Below are positions 32,961-39,877 of a DNA stretch of 39,877 bases, one piece after another. The DNA comes from Lentisphaeria bacterium (GTDB lineage Bacteria; Verrucomicrobiota; Lentisphaeria; Victivallales; Victivallaceae). The notes under the pieces were generated by a model. That model made no database searches and was not told the origin of the DNA. It saw only the letters and a list, made by a program, of their open reading frames with translations. The stretch is from NCBI GenBank assembly GCA_017457105.1, contig JAFTIA010000046.1:1-39877 (forward strand), read 5' to 3'. Made by a program: the position numbers and the translations under genes. The first letter of the stretch is position 1. Every line of letters begins with the position of its first letter.

Positions 32961-34904
32961 ATGGCTAAAGGCACAGTTGCACAGAAGATCCTTGATCGGC
33001 ATATCATCACCGGAGAACCGACCGCAGGAAAAGTAGTTTCTATTAAAATCGACCAGACCCTGACGCAGGATGCCACCGGCACCATGGCGTATCTGGAGCT
33101 GGAAGCAATGAATGTACCCCGTGTAGCCACGGAACTTTCCGTGTCCTATGTTGACCACAATATGATGCAGAACGGTCCGGAAAACCGGAACGATCACCTG
33201 TATTTGCAGTCTATCGCCAAAAACAAAGGCGTAGCCTTTTCTCCCCCCGGAAACGGGATCTGCCATCAGGTCCATCTGGAACGCTTCGGCATTCCCGGCA
33301 AGACACTGCTGGGGTCGGACTCCCACACGCCCACCGGCGGCGGCATCGGTATGATCGCCATCGGAGCGGGCGGGCTGGATGTGGCACTTGCCATGGCGGG
33401 CAAACCTTTCCGGCTGGCGTATCCTCATGTGATCGGTGTCAAACTGACCGGTGAACTCAAAGAGTGGTGCGCCGCCAAAGACGTGATCCTGCATCTACTC
33501 TCCATCCTCTCCACCAAGGGGAATGTAGGCAATATCGTGGAATATTTCGGTCCCGGCGTGGCAACTTTGAGCGTTCCCCAGCGTGCGACCATTACCAATA
33601 TGGGGGCGGAACTGGGCGTGACCACCTCGGTCTTCCCCTCCGATGACCGGACCCGGCAGTTTCTGGAAGCCCAGGGGCGCGGCAAGTCCTTTGTCCGGGT
33701 GGAAGCCGATGAAAATGCCCAGTATGACCGTGTCATTGAAATCGATTTAAGCAAAGTCGTTCCGCTGGCGGCATGTCCCTCCAGCCCGGACAATATCAAA
33801 ACGGTGGCATCCATGGCGGGTACTGCCGTTGGGCAGGTCATTATCGGCAGCTGTACCAACAGTTCCTACCGGGATCTTGCCATGGTGGCGGAAGCTCTGA
33901 AAGGGCGTACCGTTCACCCGACGGTCACTCTTTCCATTGCCCCCGGCAGCCGTCAGGTACTGGAAATGCTTGCCCGTGAAGGCAAACTTGCAGACATGAT
34001 CGCCGCAGGTGCCCGTATTCTGGAAACCGGCTGCGGGCCCTGTATCGGTCAGGGGCAGAGCCCTGCCCAGGAAACGGTGACACTGCGTACATTCAACCGC
34101 AACTTTGCCGGACGCACAGGAACCCGCGGCGACCAGTCCTATCTGGTCAGTCCGGAAACTGCCGTGGCGGCGGCACTGACCGGGACCTTTACCGATCCCC
34201 GGGAGTTGGGTTTTGCCATGCCGCAGATCCCGGATGTGGAAAAGTTCACGGTCAATGACAATATGCTGATCCCGGCTGCGGCAGATGCCGGCACGGAAAT
34301 CATCCGGAAGCCCACCATCGGCAATCCGCCGGTGAACAATCCCCTGCCTATGAATATTAACGGATCTGTCCTGATCAAAGTCGGGGACAAAATCACGACC
34401 GACCACATCATGCCTGCGGGGATCTATCTGAAACTCCGCAGTAATATTCCCCAGTATTCCCGGGTCGTATTTGATTGCTTTACGGAATCCGGCAAGCCCA
34501 GTTTTGCGGAACGGGCCATTGCAGTACGGGATTCCGGGCGGCACGGGATCATTGTGGGGAGAGACAGTTACGGTCAGGGTTCCAGCCGTGAACATGCGGC
34601 GATCTGCCCCATGTATCTGGGAGTAAAAGCGGTCATCGCCGTGGCGATCGAACGCATCCACAAAGCCAATCTGGTCAACTTCGGTATTCTGCCGCTCCTC
34701 TTTGCGGATCCGGCAGATTATGACAAGATCGAGCAGAACGATGTTCTGCAGATCGAAGGTGCCCGTCAGCAACTCGGCGTAGGGAAAACCATGGAAGCGG
34801 AGCTGATCAAGGCGGACGGCACCACCCATACCATCAAGCTGACCCACACCCTGTCGGAAGATGATGTCCGCATCATCATGGCAGGCGGCATGCTGAACTG
34901 CTGA
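32961..34904 (+). CDS. acn: Aconitate hydratase, short bacterial type
   Basis: 647 residues, shorter than AcnA (~890) and typical of the compact aconitase class. It isomerises citrate to isocitrate with a [4Fe-4S] cluster; the ligands are C298 in GSCTNSS and C358/C361 in CGPCIGQ. Substrate motifs SDSHTPTGGG near 119-128 and, in the swivel domain, GDKITTDHIMPAG and YGQGSSREHAA are present. Homoaconitase or isopropylmalate isomerase would be shorter or split. AAAGGAG lies upstream of the ATG. It starts a transcript with the next three genes. Confidence 0.93.
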   Translation: MAKGTVAQKILDRHIITGEPTAGKVVSIKIDQTLTQDATGTMAYLELEAMNVPRVATELSVSYVDHNMMQNGPENRNDHLYLQSIAKNKGVAFSPPGNGICHQVHLERFGIPGKTLLGSDSHTPTGGGIGMIAIGAGGLDVALAMAGKPFRLAYPHVIGVKLTGELKEWCAAKDVILHLLSILSTKGNVGNIVEYFGPGVATLSVPQRATITNMGAELGVTTSVFPSDDRTRQFLEAQGRGKSFVRVEADENAQYDRVIEIDLSKVVPLAACPSSPDNIKTVASMAGTAVGQVIIGSCTNSSYRDLAMVAEALKGRTVHPTVTLSIAPGSRQVLEMLAREGKLADMIAAGARILETGCGPCIGQGQSPAQETVTLRTFNRNFAGRTGTRGDQSYLVSPETAVAAALTGTFTDPRELGFAMPQIPDVEKFTVNDNMLIPAAADAGTEIIRKPTIGNPPVNNPLPMNINGSVLIKVGDKITTDHIMPAGIYLKLRSNIPQYSRVVFDCFTESGKPSFAERAIAVRDSGRHGIIVGRDSYGQGSSREHAAICPMYLGVKAVIAVAIERIHKANLVNFGILPLLFADPADYDKIEQNDVLQIEGARQQLGVGKTMEAELIKADGTTHTIKLTHTLSEDDVRIIMAGGMLNC

Positions 34905-34923
34905 CAGGAGAAAACATCCATCC

Positions 34924-36588
34924 ATGGCAAAAGGCGGCATTCACCCGAATACGGAAAAGGTCATATCCCCCTGTTGGGGTCTGATCCTGCTCCTTGCCGC
35001 CTTTTCGCTCCTGTATGAGCCATGGCTTCTGGGGTTGAAGGATTATTACCGGCAGGAAGGTCTTTTTGCGGCATTTGCCCAGGAAATGAACTGGTTTTTG
35101 CCGGTGTGTACTGCACACGGAACGGCGATGGCAGGTTTTACCCCCTTCTTCCCCTATTTAGGGAAAATTCTGACAGCTCTCACGGGGCTGGACACGGTTT
35201 TTGCTCTGCGGCTGGTGTCGGTTTTCATGACCTTCGCCACCGGGGTTCTGATTTTGATCAGCGTATGGCGATCCCGGAATTTTACGGCGGCAGCCATGGC
35301 GGCGGGAATGTTCTGGGGAAGCAACATTGTCCTCGAAAAATCTCTGGATGCCATGCCGCACAGTACGGCCATGTTCGGATTGCTTTCCGCACAACTGTGC
35401 TGGATCTATATCGGTCAGAAGCGGGGTTCCTGGAGCTGGGCATGGGGGTTCTCGCTGCCGATTCTGGCACTGACCTTTCTGGCGGGAGGACTTCAGACGC
35501 TCCTGCTTTTCTTCCTCCCCATGATCTTTCTCCGGCGGCCGCTGACATTGTGGCCCAAACTGACCAAACCGGGCATGTTGATCGGGTTGTTTTTTCTGGC
35601 GGCGGCGATTTTGCTCGGCACCCCCGCCATTCTGCTTTCCGGCTCCATGCCGGTCCAGCCATGGCAGCCGAATTGGAACTTTATCAAATATCTGAACCAT
35701 TTGTGGCAATACCCTCTGGATTTTCTTGTCCGTTTTCTGCCGTGGAATATTTTTCTCTGGGCACCCTTCTGCGTGGCACTGCAAACGCAGGATACCACGC
35801 CGATCTTCAGCAAATATTTGCGCACGATTGCATTATCGACCTTCTTCCTGCTTTGGCTCTCTCCCGGCGGAACAGCCTATGATATGCTGTATCTGGCGCC
35901 GTCTCTTTCCATGCTTTGCGGAATGTATTATGAAGCGGCCGTCACCCGTTATGCGCCCCGGCTGCGCTGGCTGGTCAGTCATGCGGGCGGCTTTTTTGTT
36001 TTTGCGGCAGCAATGGCACTTCTGCTGTTCTGTGTTCTTCCGGAAGAAACATTGCACATGATCACTGATTTGGAGTATCCGGTGGATTTCCGGAAAGATC
36101 TGTTTTATCAGGGAACGGCGTTCAGTGCCGGGGTCGTATTGCTGATCCTTGCCGGATTCATCGCATGGGGGCCCCGGCAGAAACCATTGTGGACATCTCT
36201 TTTACTGATCACGCTCTCCCTTGGCGCATTTTTCTATCTGGCGATGTTCCCCTACCGGATCCAGGAGCAGGATACCCGCAACATGGCAAAGGAACTGGCA
36301 AGCACGCTGCATCGGGATAGAAAAGATGCGGCGGCAACGGTTTATAAATTCAACATCTCGGATCTTTACGCCGAATGTTCTCTGATGAACGCCCAAATCC
36401 GCCGGATCTCCAATTTGGACAACCTCCCTTTTCATGAAGATACGGTCTATCTTGTGGGAACAGCGTTCCCCCAGCATCCGGACCGGGATTGGACCAATCT
36501 GCTCCCGGCAGACCGGACATACCGCAATAAACGGATCTGCCTGTGGAAAGGGGTTCTGCGGAAAGATGAGAGAGAGGTGAACCCGTGA
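34924..36588 (+). CDS. ArnT/PMT-like GT-C glycosyltransferase
   Basis: 554-residue membrane protein with about 11-12 helices and a short C-terminal soluble part (about 455-554). The first extracytoplasmic loop has DYYRQEGLFAAFAQEM (40-55), matching in place the acidic E-P-R-Y-A-E-type catalytic loop of ArnT/PMT enzymes, though in altered form. Such proteins add sugars from polyprenyl carriers to lipid A or proteins. It begins 19 bp after the aconitase stop with AGGAG 13 bases upstream, and its stop overlaps the next start as GTGA. Confidence 0.75.
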   Translation: MAKGGIHPNTEKVISPCWGLILLLAAFSLLYEPWLLGLKDYYRQEGLFAAFAQEMNWFLPVCTAHGTAMAGFTPFFPYLGKILTALTGLDTVFALRLVSVFMTFATGVLILISVWRSRNFTAAAMAAGMFWGSNIVLEKSLDAMPHSTAMFGLLSAQLCWIYIGQKRGSWSWAWGFSLPILALTFLAGGLQTLLLFFLPMIFLRRPLTLWPKLTKPGMLIGLFFLAAAILLGTPAILLSGSMPVQPWQPNWNFIKYLNHLWQYPLDFLVRFLPWNIFLWAPFCVALQTQDTTPIFSKYLRTIALSTFFLLWLSPGGTAYDMLYLAPSLSMLCGMYYEAAVTRYAPRLRWLVSHAGGFFVFAAAMALLLFCVLPEETLHMITDLEYPVDFRKDLFYQGTAFSAGVVLLILAGFIAWGPRQKPLWTSLLLITLSLGAFFYLAMFPYRIQEQDTRNMAKELASTLHRDRKDAAATVYKFNISDLYAECSLMNAQIRRISNLDNLPFHEDTVYLVGTAFPQHPDRDWTNLLPADRTYRNKRICLWKGVLRKDEREVNP

Positions 36589-37637
36589 AACTCCTTGCAG
36601 GAATGAGCCATCAGGAGTTGGCTGATTACATTCAAAGTAAAAATCTTCCCCGCTTCCGGGCAAAGCAGATTGCCGACTGGATGTACCGCAAATATGTGTG
36701 GGATCCGGCGGAAATGAGTAATCTTGCCGCTCCGTTCCGGCAGGAATTGAAAAAAGATTTTGCCGCACCGGCAGGCTCCGTGGAAACCATTTCCACCGCA
36801 CCGGACGGAACGGAAAAATTGCTGATCCGTTTACAGGATGGCAACCATGTGGAACTGGTTCTGATCCCCGGCGATGACGGCAGAACGACCTTCTGTTTGA
36901 GTACACAGGTGGGCTGTCCGGTACGCTGTGCCTTTTGTGCCAGCGGCGCACACGGGCTGGTCCGCAATCTCTCCTGCGGGGAAATCATTGAAGAATTTTT
37001 GTTTGCGGTTCAGCGGCTGGGCAAATTGCCGGATAACATCGTTTTTATGGGGATCGGCGAAGGACTGCTGAATTTTGATGCCTTATCGGGAGCATTGACC
37101 GCCCTCACCTCGCAGGAAGGGTTTGGCATGGCGCCCCGGCGGATCACAGTTTCCACCAGCGGCATTGTTCCCGGCATCCGCAAACTTTCGGCAATGAAAA
37201 AAGAATTTACGCTGGCGATTTCACTCCATGCGGTGGATGAAGAAACCCGGAGCCGTATCATCCCGCCGGAATTCCGTTATCCCATCACCGACATTCTTCA
37301 GGCGGCAGATGCGTACCGGGAAGAGTGTGGCCGTATGGTCACTCTGGAATACACCTTGCTGGAGGGCATCAACGATTCTCTTGCCGCCGCCGCACAACTG
37401 GGAAAAATCAGTAAAGAACATCACGCAAAAATCAATCTGATCCCGTACAATCAGACCGACCGGGGATTCCGGCGCCCCAAAGATAAAGTGATCCGTCAGT
37501 TTATGACGGAGGTGGAAAAAGCCGGAGGCAGTGTTACCTGCCGGAAAGAACGGGGCGGTTCTACCGATGCGGCATGCGGCCAGCTCCGGGACAGAATAGA
37601 GAAAAAACAAACTCAACAGGAGATTGATCATGCATGA
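36585..37637 (+). CDS. rlmN: RlmN-like radical SAM RNA methyltransferase
   Basis: 350 residues. Radical SAM cluster C111-x3-C115-x2-C118, a further Cys at 104 and the C-terminal Cys331 in DAACGQL agree with RlmN/Cfr enzymes, which methylate C2 or C8 of A2503 in 23S rRNA (and tRNA). The usual GEP motif reads GIGEGLLN (156-163), with Gly in place of Pro. The substrate-handling end (NLIPYNQTDRGFRRP) is also divergent. The start is GTG at 36585, overlapping the preceding stop, with GAGGTGA upstream. It could be a divergent paralogue and not the main RlmN. Confidence 0.85.
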   Translation: MKLLAGMSHQELADYIQSKNLPRFRAKQIADWMYRKYVWDPAEMSNLAAPFRQELKKDFAAPAGSVETISTAPDGTEKLLIRLQDGNHVELVLIPGDDGRTTFCLSTQVGCPVRCAFCASGAHGLVRNLSCGEIIEEFLFAVQRLGKLPDNIVFMGIGEGLLNFDALSGALTALTSQEGFGMAPRRITVSTSGIVPGIRKLSAMKKEFTLAISLHAVDEETRSRIIPPEFRYPITDILQAADAYREECGRMVTLEYTLLEGINDSLAAAAQLGKISKEHHAKINLIPYNQTDRGFRRPKDKVIRQFMTEVEKAGGSVTCRKERGGSTDAACGQLRDRIEKKQTQQEIDHA

Positions 37638-39657
37638 ATTGCGTTTCCGTCAGATCCATCTGGATTTTCACACCTCTCCGCACATTCCCGGGATCGGGGA
37701 AAAGTTTGACAAAAAACAGTGGCAGGACATGCTGAAAACCGCCCATGCGGATTCCATCACCTGTTTTTCCTGCTGCCATCACGGTATGAGTTACCACCCA
37801 ACCAAGCTGGGGCAGATGCACCCCGGATTGAAATTCAATCTGCTGCGGGAACAGATCGATGCCAGCCATGAAATCGGCGTCAAAGTTCCGATTTATTTTA
37901 CGGCCGGGATCAATAACCTGATTGCAGAACGCCATCCCGAATGGCGGGAAATCTGCGTTGACGGCAGCCATCGGGACTGGAACCCCGGCGAACTGAAGCC
38001 GGGATTCCGCAGCTTGTGTTTCAACTCTCCTTATCTGGACTACCTCTGTGATCTGGTGGCAGAAGGGTGTGAAATGTTTCCGGATGCCGATGGTGTGTTT
38101 CTGGACATCATCAGTCAGGGGGAATGCTGCTGCAAACATTGCGTGCGCGATATGCTTGCGGAAGGTTACGATCCGGAATCGCAGGAAGACCGCTACAAAT
38201 TCTCCCGCCGTACCCTGCTGAAGTACTATCAGCGCGTTACGGAAACGGTTCGGGGAATCGATCCCAAGATGCCGATTTTCCACAACAGCGGAGCGGTAAA
38301 AGCCGGCAACCGGGCGATCCTGCCCTATTTCTCCCATCTGGAACTGGAATCGCTGCCCACCGGCGGCTGGGGTTATGACCACTATCCTCTGTCAGCGGCA
38401 TACTGCCGCCAGCTGAACATGGATTTTCTGGGAATGACCGGGAAGTTCCACACCACCTGGGGCGAATTCGGCGGCTTCAAACACCCCAACGCGTTGCGTT
38501 ATGAATGTGCCGCCATGCTGGCACAAGGGTCTAAATGCAGTATCGGCGATCAGCTCCACCCCTCCGGGGCTTTGGACGAAAGTACCTGCCGCCTGATCGG
38601 GGCGGCCTATGCGGAAGTGGAAGAAAAAGAACCCTGGTGCCGCAAAGTACAGGGGGCCGGGAAAACGGCGCTGCTGTCCAACACCGCATTCAATGATATG
38701 TCGGGAACCGGCCATTCGGCGCCTCCTTCAGAAACCGGAGCATCCCGGATGCTGCAGGAACTGCATATCCCCTTTGATCTGCTTGACAAGGAATCTTCTT
38801 TTGATGCGTATAATGTTTTGGTGCTGGCAGACGACCTGCGGATTTCCGCAGAACTGCAGCAGCGTTTGGATGCCTTCCTTGCAAAAGGCGGCAAGCTGAT
38901 CCTTTCCAACAATGCCCTGCTCAAATCCGGGGAAGATGTTCCGGCTTTTGATCTGCCGCTGGAATACAGCGGTGTCAATCCGCTGTATCCGGACTTTATT
39001 CGCCCGGCGGAAACTGCGGCACCGGATTTTATAAACACCCCGTTTGTGATGTATCGGCCCTCCCAGAGGATCAAGGTCACGGGCGGCGAATCCCTGGGGC
39101 AGATTTATGATCCTTATTTCAACCGGACCTATCTGCATTTCTGCAGTCACCAGCACACGCCGTATAAACCGGACCCCTCCGGGTTTGATGCAGGTATTAT
39201 GACGGATCAGATCCTGTATTTTGCTCATCCGGTATTTGGACTGTATGCCGCATACGGCACGGTGGCATTGAAGCACTTTGTTGGCAAGGCCATGGATCGT
39301 TTCCTCGGCGATACCCGCCAAATCAAGACCAATCTGCCTTCGCAGGGACGGGTATCTCTGATGTATCAACCGGCAGAAAACCGCTATATTCTGCATCTGC
39401 TGTATGCCAATACCATTCTGCGCGGCAGCACCGTGGAAATGAATGGCGGTAACGTCCGGGACTCCAAACCGATCGAGGTGATTGAAGAACTTAATCCGGT
39501 GTACGATGTGACGGCGGATGTCAGCATCCCGGCGCAGGTCAGGAAGGTGACTCTGGAGCCGCAGGGAGTGGAAATCCCGGTTCAGGAAGAAAATGGCCGT
39601 TACAGCGTGACTCTGGAAAAACTCTGCTGTCACCAGATGGTGGTTTTCCACTGCTGA
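37630..39657 (+). CDS. GHL6-like glycoside hydrolase with Gal-trimerisation-like domain
   Basis: 675 residues. The N-terminal ~330 look like a TIM barrel of the hypothetical glycosyl hydrolase 6 group: RQIHLDFHTSP near the start, PIYFTAGINN, then DADGVFLDII followed by a cysteine cluster CCCKHC near 169-174. A central alpha/beta domain (about 340-440) resembles the GATase-like trimerisation domain of GH42 beta-galactosidases, then beta-sandwich parts. No signal peptide, so a cytosolic enzyme. The ATG at 37630 has AGGAG eight bases upstream and lies inside the end of the RlmN-like gene (8-bp overlap). The substrate is unknown; catalytic acids are not assigned. Confidence 0.8.
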   Translation: MHELRFRQIHLDFHTSPHIPGIGEKFDKKQWQDMLKTAHADSITCFSCCHHGMSYHPTKLGQMHPGLKFNLLREQIDASHEIGVKVPIYFTAGINNLIAERHPEWREICVDGSHRDWNPGELKPGFRSLCFNSPYLDYLCDLVAEGCEMFPDADGVFLDIISQGECCCKHCVRDMLAEGYDPESQEDRYKFSRRTLLKYYQRVTETVRGIDPKMPIFHNSGAVKAGNRAILPYFSHLELESLPTGGWGYDHYPLSAAYCRQLNMDFLGMTGKFHTTWGEFGGFKHPNALRYECAAMLAQGSKCSIGDQLHPSGALDESTCRLIGAAYAEVEEKEPWCRKVQGAGKTALLSNTAFNDMSGTGHSAPPSETGASRMLQELHIPFDLLDKESSFDAYNVLVLADDLRISAELQQRLDAFLAKGGKLILSNNALLKSGEDVPAFDLPLEYSGVNPLYPDFIRPAETAAPDFINTPFVMYRPSQRIKVTGGESLGQIYDPYFNRTYLHFCSHQHTPYKPDPSGFDAGIMTDQILYFAHPVFGLYAAYGTVALKHFVGKAMDRFLGDTRQIKTNLPSQGRVSLMYQPAENRYILHLLYANTILRGSTVEMNGGNVRDSKPIEVIEELNPVYDVTADVSIPAQVRKVTLEPQGVEIPVQEENGRYSVTLEKLCCHQMVVFHC

Positions 39658-39690
39658 CAAAACATTTTGGACGAACCCCGTCCATAGATA

Positions 39691-39729
39691 AAAAATACCG
39701 CTGCCCATTCCGGCATGCGGTATTTTTTT
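39691..39729. terminator. Rho-independent terminator, bidirectional form
   Basis: AAAAATACCGC (39691-39701) pairs with GCGGTATTTTT (39717-39727) around a 15-nt loop, with T run to 39729. It ends the aconitase to GHL6-like gene row. Confidence 0.9.
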
Positions 39730-39761
39730 ATTGGCTCTGTACTAAACATAGACTGATATTA

Positions 39762-39873
39762 TGGAGCGCAGACGATCTGGATCGTCAAGCGACGGGTCAA
39801 GGGGCAACCGCCCCTTGCGGGGATTTTTAAGGGCGAGAAGCCCTTAAATGATAAGCCCCGGCCCCCCGCTCCA
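39762..39873. repeat. Compact multi-hairpin palindromic element
   Basis: An outer arm TGGAGCG (39762-39768) is complementary to CGCTCCA (39867-39873). Inside lie GACGAT/ATCGTC (39771-39786, 4-nt loop), CAAGGGGC/GCCCCTTG (39798-39817, loop AACC) and a two-part stem CGGGG/CCCCG (39818-39822, 39856-39860) enclosing TTTAAGGGC/GCCCTTAAA (39826-39848, loop GAGAA). No gene is visible. It resembles a dispersed palindromic repeat, a miniature mobile element, or a structured RNA. The right flank runs off the window. Confidence 0.6.
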
Positions 39874-39877
39874 ATAA

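Noticed and set aside
39741-39877. Possible integron attC site at the right edge
   Set aside because: The stems lack the paired RYYYAAC and GTTRRRY core sites, and no integrase or cassette genes are nearby.

Overview
The window reads as chromosomal DNA of a Gram-negative bacterium of the PVC superphylum, most probably Lentisphaerota/Victivallales (inference). The reasons are a type II secretion (T2SS) core operon, many secreted or cytosolic sialidase-, lyase- and GHL6-like carbohydrate-active proteins, a TMTC-like glycosyltransferase, and a Rex/two-subunit fumarase/short aconitase set. No rRNA, tRNA, CRISPR array or transposase gene is visible. Coding density is high. The only gene-free stretch over 300 bp is the palindrome-rich left end.

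Layout. Positions 1-543: AT-rich non-coding DNA with two terminator-like hairpins and a nested palindrome. 544-1287: an unknown membrane protein, convergent with the T2SS operon. 1292-8712 (minus): an operon with a secreted three-repeat protein first, then GspL-, GspM- and GspC-like proteins, the GspD secretin and the GspE ATPase; most junctions are stop/start overlaps. 8946-13271 (plus): LysM lipoprotein, PhoH, a PgpH-type HD phosphodiesterase and YbeY, a housekeeping RNA-maturation and signalling unit. 13281-23953: a carbohydrate block on both strands, with a four-Asp-box sialidase-like protein, two DMT transporters, a small jelly-roll-like secreted protein related to the N-terminus of the neighbouring 1453-residue lyase-like protein, a PHP-domain protein and a secreted internally duplicated protein. 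24080-25819: Rex and AzlCD. 25894-27785: a lipopolysaccharide-kinase-like protein overlapping NudC. 27873-32863: HtpG, the two class I fumarase subunits, and a TMTC-like glycosyltransferase overlapping the fumarase beta gene. 32961-39657: aconitase, a second GT-C glycosyltransferase, an RlmN-like radical SAM methyltransferase and a GHL6-like hydrolase. 39658-39877: a strong terminator and a compact multi-hairpin element.

How they work together. The T2SS operon supplies the inner-membrane platform, outer-membrane channel and motor, but GspF, pseudopilins and prepilin peptidase are not here. The carbohydrate block probably imports and breaks down host or algal glycans; a palindromic operator-like site and closely similar promoters (TTGTAA, 16 bp, TATATT) in front of both DMT genes suggest shared control. 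Fumarase and aconitase are TCA-cycle enzymes, and a Rex redox sensor lies nearby. The most unusual points are the three-repeat protein heading the secretion operon, the duplicated carbohydrate-binding-like modules, a hairpin covering the ribosome binding site of the kinase gene, altered motifs in YbeY, PHP and RlmN, and the structured palindromic DNA at both ends of the window.
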